6,821 nt of DNA. It comes from CAZYWA01 sp964650975 [NCBI: uncultured bacterium]. Lineage in GTDB: Bacteria; JADJOY01. The stretch's first letter is position 1. Every line of letters starts with the position of its first letter. The DNA is taken from NCBI GenBank assembly GCA_964650975.1, contig CAZYWA010000444.1:1-6821 (forward strand), given 5' to 3'. A model generated the notes under the pieces. That model did no database searches. It was not told the DNA's origin and saw only the letters and a list, made by a program, of their open reading frames with translations. Shown here one piece after another: positions 1-5,851 of the stretch. A program made the translations under genes and the position numbers.

Positions 1-1752
1 GATCTTGCCGTTGTGGTTCAGATCCTGGCCGAACGAGCGCAGCACGCGCGTGAGCTGGAAGGTGTCGACCACGGTCTGGCGGAAGATGTCGCGCACGGTC
101 TGGATGTCGGCGGTGTAGGTCTCCTCGCCGGAGGAGATCTGGCCGTCGCCGTTGAAGTCGATGTCGGGCGTGCGCCCGGTGCCGGCGAAGAGGTCGACCA
201 TCGCGATGCCGCTCGCGGCGTTGCCGATGTGGTCGAGGAGGATCTCGAGCAGGCCCGCGAGCGGGACGCTCGACGTATCGCCGCTGGTGATGAGCTGCAG
301 CAGCTGGTCGGTGGCATAGGGCGCGATCGGGCCGTTCTCGGCGGCGTCGATGCCGATGGTCGCGATGCCGTAATCGGAGAGCACGCTCGAGATCGCGAGC
401 GCGATCAGCCGGCTGGTCGAGTTGGGGTGCTGGAACATGCACACCGGGTAGGGCGGCTGCGCCATGTGGTTGCGCGGGGTGGGTTTGGGCACCGCGAGGA
501 ACCACGGCACGTCCTGGTACGAGCTGGCGGGAAGCTGCTGCTCGCCGCTCATCTGCTCGGGCTGGAACGCGACGTCGGCGTTGCCGATGAAGAACGGGCT
601 CTTGTACGTGCCCTGGACGAAGTAGCCCATGCTCGTGAGATCGGAGAGCTGGTCGATCGCGCCCTGCACCAGGTCGCCCGAGCCGCCGCCGAAGAGCGGG
701 ATGGCGATGTTCGCGACGATCTTCACCACCGGCGGATCGAGCAGGTAATCGTTGCCGTTCACGTCCAGGAAGTCGTCGCCGGGCTGGTGGGAGAAAGGCA
801 GCAGGCTGACGCTCACCGGGAACCGGTCGCGCAGGTAGCCGAGCGGACCCTCGCCGCGCATGAGACCGGCTTCGATGGCCTCGAGATCGCGCGTGGGCGT
901 GCCGGTGGTGAAGGTGTACGCGTATGCGATCTGCGACGGGTCGACGCCGAGGTTCGAGAGAAACGGCAATGCCCGGTCGAGGTCGGCGTACTGGGTGTCG
1001 AGCGCCACGTTCGGTGCTTGCGGCGAGCGCACCGGCTCGCCGTTTTCGCCCTTCACACCCTGGGTGAGGATCACCGCGTAGGTGCTCGACGGAGCCAGCG
1101 GCACGATCGGCCGCATGATCAGCGTGTTGGTCTGGTCCTCGTAGAAGTCCTCGCGGTTTCCCGGCTGGAACTCGTACTGACCGACGTCCTTGAGCGGATC
1201 GTTGGGGAAGTAGCTGCGCGGCGGGCGCTCGATCGGGAAGTTTCCCTGGCCGAAGTCCATGTCCGCGCGCTCGCCGTAGCGCGAGCTCTTGGGGTTCACG
1301 TTGATGACGTAGACGGTGTCGTTCGACGGGTCGGCGTCCTTGTTGACGGCGAGCGTCGCGAGGTCGATCGGCTCGTCGAAGCTCAGCTGCACCGGGGTCA
1401 GCGGATCGAAGCCGTCCTGCGCGTTCAGGAGCTGGCGGATCCGCGATTCGAGCGCGGTGTCCCCCTCGACCGGCAGATTGAGGCGGCGGCCGCTCGGCGT
1501 CGACGGGTCGATCACCGTGAACGCGTCGTGCGGGAACGGGAAATTGAGCGCTTTCTTGCTGACCGGCAGATACACCGCACGCGGCCCGTTGCCGCTCGCG
1601 CTCGCGATGTCCTCGATGCGCGGCGCGCCCGAGGCGGCGCCGCCGCTGCTACCTCCGCAGCCGCTCGCCACGAGCACCAAGGCCGCCGCGAGCGCCGAGC
1701 AGCCGGCCCGCGTGCGGGAGCGAAGCGAGAGCGGTCGTGACCAGCGGATCAT
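1..1752 (-). CDS. Predicted outer-membrane/surface lipoprotein, VolA-like alpha/beta-hydrolase (3' end beyond window)
   Basis: An open frame of 584 codons runs from ATG at 1752 off the left edge without a stop, so the C-terminus is missing. Residues 1-32 form a lipoprotein signal: arginine-rich n-region (R3, R6, R11, R13, R15), hydrophobic ALAAALVLVA, then lipobox VASG-C32. Residue +2 is Gly, not Asp, which favours outer-membrane sorting. A Gly/Ser-rich linker (33-42) leads to a region resembling the bacterial virulence-factor lipase N-terminal domain: FPFPHDAF, LNLP, then GFDPLTPVQLSFDEPIDLATL. A lipase-like core begins near 436 with PVCMFQHP (usual oxyanion strand: FQHG), then YGIATIGID (463-469) and RDIFRQTVVDTFQLTRVLR (554-572). 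Family members normally carry GHSLGG soon after this point, i.e. outside the window. Calcium-loop-like DIDFNGDG (530-537) and DLNHNGK (577-583) are visible. No clear ribosome site precedes the ATG; the start rests on the signal peptide. The probable role, ester or lipid hydrolysis at the cell surface, is inferred from the family. The substrate is unknown. Confidence 0.86.
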   Translation of the reverse strand, partial: MIRWSRPLSLRSRTRAGCSALAAALVLVASGCGGSSGGAASGAPRIEDIASASGNGPRAVYLPVSKKALNFPFPHDAFTVIDPSTPSGRRLNLPVEGDTALESRIRQLLNAQDGFDPLTPVQLSFDEPIDLATLAVNKDADPSNDTVYVINVNPKSSRYGERADMDFGQGNFPIERPPRSYFPNDPLKDVGQYEFQPGNREDFYEDQTNTLIMRPIVPLAPSSTYAVILTQGVKGENGEPVRSPQAPNVALDTQYADLDRALPFLSNLGVDPSQIAYAYTFTTGTPTRDLEAIEAGLMRGEGPLGYLRDRFPVSVSLLPFSHQPGDDFLDVNGNDYLLDPPVVKIVANIAIPLFGGGSGDLVQGAIDQLSDLTSMGYFVQGTYKSPFFIGNADVAFQPEQMSGEQQLPASSYQDVPWFLAVPKPTPRNHMAQPPYPVCMFQHPNSTSRLIALAISSVLSDYGIATIGIDAAENGPIAPYATDQLLQLITSGDTSSVPLAGLLEILLDHIGNAASGIAMVDLFAGTGRTPDIDFNGDGQISSGEETYTADIQTVRDIFRQTVVDTFQLTRVLRSFGQDLNHNGKI

Positions 1753-1798
1753 GCGCGCGCGTCGCCGAACGGATCGGAGCCGACGGCGCGTACGATAA

Positions 1799-1816
1799 CA
1801 CGCGCGCTTCCGCGTG
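1799..1816. promoter_or_regulatory. Short perfect hairpin upstream of the lipoprotein gene
   Basis: CACGCG at 1799-1804 pairs perfectly with CGCGTG at 1811-1816 across a 6-base loop. It lies 47 bases upstream of the lipoprotein ATG. On the minus strand it is followed by TTATCGTA, which could be a weak -10 element or a poor U-tract. It could be an operator, a leader hairpin or a weak terminator. In sequence this rich in CG, chance is also possible. Confidence 0.3.
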
Positions 1817-1864
1817 CTGGACCTGCGCGGCGTGGCGGAGGGACGCCGCTCGAGCGCTAGCCGT

Positions 1865-1928
1865 CGAGGGACCGGTGGCCCTCCAAGCGGCTTCGCGGGA
1901 CGCGGTTTGGAGCGCGCGCGGTCCCTCG
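1865..1928 (-). terminator. Long hairpin directly after the OsmC gene (terminator-like, no U-tract)
   Basis: CGAGGGACCG (1865-1874) and CGGTCCCTCG (1919-1928) are perfect 10-base inverted arms. A second pair, CTCCAA (1881-1886) and TTGGAG (1907-1912), is nested inside with matching symmetry. The structure begins 16 bases beyond the OsmC stop codon, where a transcript end or 3' stabilising hairpin for the regulator-osmC transcript would be expected. No run of T follows on the minus strand, so a classical intrinsic terminator is not shown. A stem that blocks exonucleases, or a REP-like unit, fits equally well. Confidence 0.5.
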
Positions 1929-1944
1929 CGCGCGAGCCGCTCGA

Positions 1945-2403
1945 TCAGGCGGCGGCGCGGCGGCTCGCGATCTCGATCGTCGGCAAGAGCTTCACGTGCG
2001 CCTTGATCGAGCGCGAGATGAAGCAGTTGCGCTCGGCTTTCTCGAGCACCCGGATCGCCTGCTCGCGCTGCGACGGGTCGGCGAGGGTGAGGTGCGGCTC
2101 GAGGACCACCTGGGTGATCTCCATCCCGGGCCCTCCGGTCTCCTCGAGGGTTCCCCAGCCGGTGCAGCGAAACGCGACGATGGGAAGGTGCGAGGCATCG
2201 GCCACCGCGATGACCGTGGTCATGAGGCAGGTGCTGACCGCCGCCACCAGGTAGTGCTCGGGGGTCCACATCCCCGGGTGCCCACCTAACTCGGGCGGCG
2301 CCGTGACCTCGAGGGGCGGCAGGCCCGTCGAGTGCAGCTCTCCCTCACGCGCTCCAGTCCAGACCACCTCGGTTTCGTAGGTGTGCGCGGTCGCTGCTTG
2401 CAT
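1945..2403 (-). CDS. OsmC/Ohr-family protein (thiol peroxidase-like)
   Basis: The 152-residue product has the usual size of a single-domain OsmC protein (OsmC, PF02566). Both hallmark cysteines are present: C59 in YLVAAVSTCLMT and C127 in ERNCFISRSI, with E49 in the preceding TPEHY. In the family these thiols reduce organic hydroperoxides, usually in the cytoplasm; there is no signal peptide here. The ATG at 2403 is preceded by GAGGGAGG with five bases between, and OsmC homology starts within a few residues of it. The frame stays open far upstream, through the regulator gene, but that extension has no homology. It lies 32 bases after the regulator's stop on the same strand, so co-transcription is likely. 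The cysteine context (NCFIS rather than the HxxCP of some Ohr/OsmC members) points to the broader OsmC-like group. The peroxidase assignment is therefore probable rather than certain. Confidence 0.95.
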   Translation of the reverse strand: MQAATAHTYETEVVWTGAREGELHSTGLPPLEVTAPPELGGHPGMWTPEHYLVAAVSTCLMTTVIAVADASHLPIVAFRCTGWGTLEETGGPGMEITQVVLEPHLTLADPSQREQAIRVLEKAERNCFISRSIKAHVKLLPTIEIASRRAAA

Positions 2404-2420
2404 GGTGGCCTCCCTCAGCT

Positions 2421-2428
2421 CGTTACCG
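2421..2428. promoter_or_regulatory. Isolated GTTACC half-site between regulator and osmC
   Basis: CGTTACCG lies in the 32-base gap between the regulator stop and the OsmC ribosome site. Its core GTTACC is the same half-site that builds the inverted repeats at 4091-4120 and 5316-5343. No partner half is found at the matching distance, so this may be chance or a weak site. Confidence 0.2.
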
Positions 2429-2435
2429 CAGGTCG

Positions 2436-3827
<1,392 letters not shown>

Positions 3828-3957
3828 GACTGCCCTCCCTCGGTTTGCTGAAGACCCGTGCGTGTCATCGGTTCCATGCGGAGGCGAAGCGAAGTCCGCC
3901 GCGGGCAAAGGAAGAAGCAGCTCGATCCCTCCGGCGACGCGTGGTGCCGCCGCACGT

Positions 3958-3973
3958 TGCAAGGACGTTGCCG
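3958..3973 (-). promoter_or_regulatory. Candidate sigma-54 promoter for the regulator-osmC unit
   Basis: Read on the minus strand the site is CGGCAACGTCCTTGCA. It has the invariant GG-N10-GC spacing, GGCA at -24 and a perfect TTGCA at -12, against the consensus TGGCACG-N4-TTGCA. The predicted start is near 3947, leaving a leader of about 120 bases before the ATG at 3827. An NtrC-type regulator activating its own promoter is common in this family. Found by eye, not by a scored matrix. Confidence 0.55.
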
Positions 3974-3993
3974 CCGCCGGTGCGTCCGCGTCA

Positions 3994-4008
3994 CGAGTTC
4001 GCAACTCG
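3994..4008. promoter_or_regulatory. Perfect inverted repeat, possible operator
   Basis: CGAGTT-CGC-AACTCG is a perfect 6-base inverted repeat with a 3-base centre. It sits about 21 bases upstream of the -24 element of the leftward promoter and about 170 bases upstream of the predicted rightward start. Its AACTC half recurs in the GTAACTC halves at 4093-4099 and 5317-5323, so it may be a variant site for the same protein. Confidence 0.35.
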
Positions 4009-4090
4009 CACGCCATGCGCGGGAGTTTCGAGCCAGGGACGCTGCTCGAGCAAGGACGCGCGCATGGCCAGCGGTGCGCTCGGGCCGTGT

Positions 4091-4120
4091 TGGTAACTCG
4101 GTCACGACGCGCCGTTACCA
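4091..4120. promoter_or_regulatory. Candidate enhancer site: TGGTAAC-N16-GTTACCA
   Basis: TGGTAAC (4091-4097) and GTTACCA (4114-4120) form a perfect 7-base inverted repeat with 16 bases between. The same core geometry, GTAAC-N16-GTTAC, recurs upstream of the four-cysteine gene. It lies between the two divergent -24/-12 candidates: roughly 58-83 bases upstream of the predicted rightward start and 145-170 upstream of the leftward start. That would allow it to serve both. Binding by the neighbouring NtrC-type regulator is an inference. Confidence 0.5.
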
Positions 4121-4130
4121 GATCGTAACG
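4113..4130. promoter_or_regulatory. Overlapping inverted repeat CGTTAC-N6-GTAACG
   Basis: CGTTAC (4113-4118) and GTAACG (4125-4130) are perfect 6-base arms around a 6-base centre. The left arm is shared with the right half of the 4091-4120 repeat, so three half-sites lie in tandem in 40 bases. The array ends 19 bases before the -24 element of the dioxygenase promoter. This could support cooperative or higher-order binding, or be a repressor site close to the promoter. Confidence 0.45.
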
Positions 4131-4149
4131 GGAGGTCTCACACATCTGC

Positions 4150-4165
4150 CGGTGCAGTGCTTGCA
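4150..4165 (+). promoter_or_regulatory. Candidate sigma-54 promoter for the dioxygenase
   Basis: CGGTGCAGTGCTTGCA has the GG-N10-GC spacing and a perfect TTGCA at -12. The -24 half (CGGTGC against TGGCAC) is weaker. The predicted start is near 4176, giving a leader of about 38 bases to the ATG at 4214. A start at 4176 rules out the upstream in-frame ATG at 4157, which lies within the promoter. Confidence 0.5.
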
Positions 4166-4213
4166 CAGTGCGACGGCACACCGAAGCTCGCTCGCTTCAT
4201 GAAGGAGACGCGG

Positions 4214-5299
4214 ATGTGCAGCCACGACCGTAGCTCGCGGGGGCCGCTCGAGCTGACGCAGGCGGAGATCGATCAGTTCCATCGCGAGGGCTGGATCGGG
4301 CCCTACACGCTGTGCACGCCGGAGGAGATGACGGCGCTCAGGAACGAGCTCGGACCGCTGCTCGACGATCCGAAGGGTCCACCGTGGGCCAACCTCACGA
4401 TGGACGCGCACATGCTGAGCGAGCCGGTATTCCGCATCGGTTCGGATCCCAGGGTGGTCGAGCGCATCGCCGACCTCCTCGGCAACGACGTGCTGCTGTG
4501 GCGCGCGTGGACCTTCAGCAAGCAGCCGGGCGCCCCACCCACCGGTGTCCATCGCGACGGACGCATCGATCAGACCTGGCCCACCGTTCCCGGGCCGGTG
4601 CGGCGCGCGCCGGTGCTGGCGATCTGGGTCGCGCTCGACGAAGCGACTCCCGAAAGCGGCTGCCTGTGGGCGTTTCCGCGCACCCAATACGTGCAGTGGG
4701 ACCAGGAGCGGGAGAAGCGCGTCCCGCCCGCCGATCTGGCGATGTATCCAACCAAGGATTTTCTGGAGGAATACCGGCTCGATCACCTTCAGCTGGGACG
4801 CTGGCGGGTCAGCCGCCGCTCCTGGACCTGGCTCTGCATGCTGCTGCGAGGCGTGGGCTGGATGCAGCGCCTGGCGCGCGCCGTGGTCGCGCGGGTGAGC
4901 CCGACGCGTCCCAACCGCTTCCGCTCGCCGCCGCTCTCGGGGCTAACCCGGGCCGAGCAGGAATTCTTCACGCCATTCGTGGGCCCGAACGTGAATCGCG
5001 TCACGCTCGAGGCGCTCGCCAGCATCCCGCGCGACAAGGTGCCCATGGTCTGCGAGCCGGGGCAATTCTACATCTTCCGCGAAGACCTGATTCACACGGC
5101 TCCGGGAAACACCACGGCGAACCGCCGCGGCGCGATCACGTTCGGCTACGCGAGCCCGGTGATGACGATGCACCCCGATCGGTTCCCGGTGCTGGTTCAC
5201 GGCTCGATGGGAGGAGCGAGCGCGGTGGCGAAACCGTCGTTCGACGGCGCCGCTCTCGCGGCCCGCCAGCGCCCCAAGCGCGGGCCCGTCGGCTACTGA
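4214..5299 (+). CDS. Phytanoyl-CoA dioxygenase-family Fe(II)/2-oxoglutarate oxygenase
   Basis: The 361-residue product fits PhyH (PF05721). It begins with the typical helix TQAEIDQFHREGWIGP (15-30). Iron ligands are H113 and D115 (GVHRDG) and H294 (EDLIHTAPGN); R304 or R305 would bind the 2-oxoglutarate carboxylate. IWVALDEATPESGCLWAFP (137-155) is the family's central strand pair, although the usual PGSH ending reads PRTQ. Because the HxD carboxylate is kept, a hydroxylase is more likely than a halogenase. A roughly 100-residue insert (about 165-275) separates the ligands and contains a Trp-rich amphipathic hydrophobic stretch (204-228), possibly a lid or membrane contact. ATG 4214 is preceded by AAGGAG with six bases between; in-frame ATGs at 4199 and 4157 are worse placed. 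No signal peptide is seen. It is divergent from the regulator, with a -24/-12 candidate in front. The substrate is unknown: hydroxylation of a lipid, acyl-CoA or small secondary metabolite are all possible. Confidence 0.93.
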   Translation: MCSHDRSSRGPLELTQAEIDQFHREGWIGPYTLCTPEEMTALRNELGPLLDDPKGPPWANLTMDAHMLSEPVFRIGSDPRVVERIADLLGNDVLLWRAWTFSKQPGAPPTGVHRDGRIDQTWPTVPGPVRRAPVLAIWVALDEATPESGCLWAFPRTQYVQWDQEREKRVPPADLAMYPTKDFLEEYRLDHLQLGRWRVSRRSWTWLCMLLRGVGWMQRLARAVVARVSPTRPNRFRSPPLSGLTRAEQEFFTPFVGPNVNRVTLEALASIPRDKVPMVCEPGQFYIFREDLIHTAPGNTTANRRGAITFGYASPVMTMHPDRFPVLVHGSMGGASAVAKPSFDGAALAARQRPKRGPVGY

Positions 5300-5315
5300 T
5301 GTCGAGTCACGGCTT

Positions 5316-5343
5316 CGTAACTCCGGCGCCGCTCGCGGTTACC
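5316..5343. promoter_or_regulatory. Second GTAAC-N16-GTTAC inverted repeat
   Basis: CGTAAC (5316-5321) and GTTACC (5338-5343) flank 16 bases, the same spacing as at 4091-4120. The left half continues as GTAACTC in both copies. It begins 17 bases after the dioxygenase stop and lies about 108-135 bases upstream of the predicted start of the four-cysteine gene, the usual distance for an NtrC-type enhancer site. The GC-rich centre (CGGCGCCG) also lets it fold as a hairpin, so a role as dioxygenase 3' structure cannot be excluded. Confidence 0.45.
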
Positions 5344-5424
5344 GCACCGGGAGGTCGCGCGTCCTGCGGCCGCCGGAATCCCATCGCCGGGCGGAGTTGC
5401 TTGGTGCGCGCGCCGGCCGAACCG

Positions 5425-5440
5425 AGGCACGACGCTTGCT
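5425..5440 (+). promoter_or_regulatory. Strong candidate sigma-54 promoter for the four-cysteine gene
   Basis: AGGCACGACGCTTGCT matches the -24/-12 consensus TGGCACG-N4-TTGCW at every defined base except the first. This is the best such match I found in the window. The predicted start is near 5451, 45 bases ahead of the ATG at 5496. It supports both the existence of this small gene and the choice of its start over the TTG at 5397, which would lie upstream of the promoter. Confidence 0.65.
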
Positions 5441-5495
5441 GGCTCACGGCTCGATCGATTCGTCGCTTAACCGGTCGGGAGGTGCGAGGGCGCGG

Positions 5496-5723
5496 ATGGT
5501 GGAGAGCTGGCCGACTGGTGGAAAGGCTGCCCCGGTCTGTCCGTACCGCGTGCAAGGTTCGGACGGATCGAGCTGGTGCTGGGCGCTCGGGAGCGAGGTC
5601 ACGGCGCGCCTTTCCGCCGAGCTGCCGTGCGCCGACGAACACCTCGAGTGGTCCCGCTGCCCCGCCTACCGGTGGGCGCGCGGCGAGTCCGGGGTCCGCA
5701 GCCGGCGTCGCGAAGGGGCCTAG
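5496..5723 (+). CDS. Small four-cysteine protein, function unknown
   Basis: A 75-residue product with C15, C28, C45 and C55, in the arrangement CPYR ... SSWCWA ... LPCADEHLEWSRCPAYR. CP-aromatic, then C, then C, then CP-x-Y is a layout I recall from small uncharacterised proteins of high-GC deltaproteobacterial genomes. Four such cysteines would suit a zinc or Fe-S site, but that is inference. ATG 5496 has GAGGG five bases upstream and lies 45 bases after the predicted start of a near-consensus -24/-12 promoter. An in-frame TTG at 5397 would make it 108 residues but lies upstream of that promoter. The C-terminus is basic (RSRRREGA). There is no signal peptide or membrane segment. Its TAG stop (5721-5723) coincides with the end of the MITE-like element. 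It follows the dioxygenase on the same strand by 196 bases and probably belongs to the same regulon. Confidence 0.65.
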   Translation: MVESWPTGGKAAPVCPYRVQGSDGSSWCWALGSEVTARLSAELPCADEHLEWSRCPAYRWARGESGVRSRRREGA

Positions 5724-5851
5724 TGTCCTGTCTCCGAAATACGCCTAATAATTCGGGCGCGACGATCATCGAAAACTGCTGTCGGTTCGCTGAGCCATTG
5801 GGTCATTGCCTCACAGCATCAACGCAGCGGATTCCTGAGACAGGACACTAG
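5720..5851. mobile_element. MITE-like element, 132 bases, terminal inverted repeats bounded by TA
   Basis: CTAGTGTCCTGTCTC (5720-5734) is exactly inverted as GAGACAGGACACTAG (5837-5851). With an imperfect inward extension the arms match at 19 of 21 positions. The TA dinucleotides at 5721-5722 and 5849-5850 would be the duplicated target if this is an IS630/Tc1-mariner-type non-autonomous element. The interior (102 bases) is about 53% GC by hand count, clearly lower than its surroundings, and encodes no transposase or other credible gene. It sits exactly between two convergent genes and supplies or preserves both TAG stops. The family assignment rests only on TA flanks and repeat form. A bidirectional transcription-end structure is an alternative, but the 102-base loop argues against a simple terminator. 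Confidence 0.75.

Larger units (their letters stand above)
3828..4213. other. Divergent intergenic control region (386 bases, no gene seen)
   Basis: This stretch separates the regulator (reading left) from the dioxygenase (reading right). I see no credible coding sequence: the open frames crossing it show no recognisable motifs and lack ribosome sites. It holds a minus-strand -24/-12 candidate (3958-3973), an inverted repeat (3994-4008), a cluster of GTAAC/GTTAC half-sites (4091-4130), a plus-strand -24/-12 candidate (4150-4165) and the dioxygenase ribosome site AAGGAG (4202-4207). The first ~120 bases left of 3948 would be the regulator's transcribed leader if the promoter is right. Confidence 0.75.

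Noticed and set aside
13-1740. 575-codon plus-strand open frame
   Set aside because: It is the exact antisense of the lipoprotein gene in a high-GC region. Its product is a low-complexity Arg/Val/Asp/Glu mixture without motifs, while the minus strand gives a signal peptide, lipobox and recognisable domains.
3828-4181. N-terminal extension of the regulator to 4181
   Set aside because: The receiver domain starts immediately at ATG 3827 with a good ribosome site. The extension has no domain and covers the promoter and operator region.
4157-4213. Earlier in-frame ATGs (4157, 4199) for the dioxygenase
   Set aside because: 4157 lies inside the -24/-12 element. 4199 has no ribosome site, whereas 4214 has AAGGAG six bases upstream.
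5391-5400. TTGC near 5397 as another -12 element
   Set aside because: The nearest upstream GG is eight bases away instead of ten, so the spacing that sigma-54 requires is not met.
5307-5642. Minus-strand 111-codon frame after the dioxygenase
   Set aside because: No ribosome site or recognisable motif. It lies opposite the -24/-12 promoter and the four-cysteine gene, which explain the region better.
4312-5748. 478-codon plus-strand open frame overlapping the dioxygenase
   Set aside because: The product is Arg/Ala/Gly-rich without motifs, in a different frame from the clear PhyH protein, and it runs through a promoter and the MITE end. It is a GC-driven shadow.
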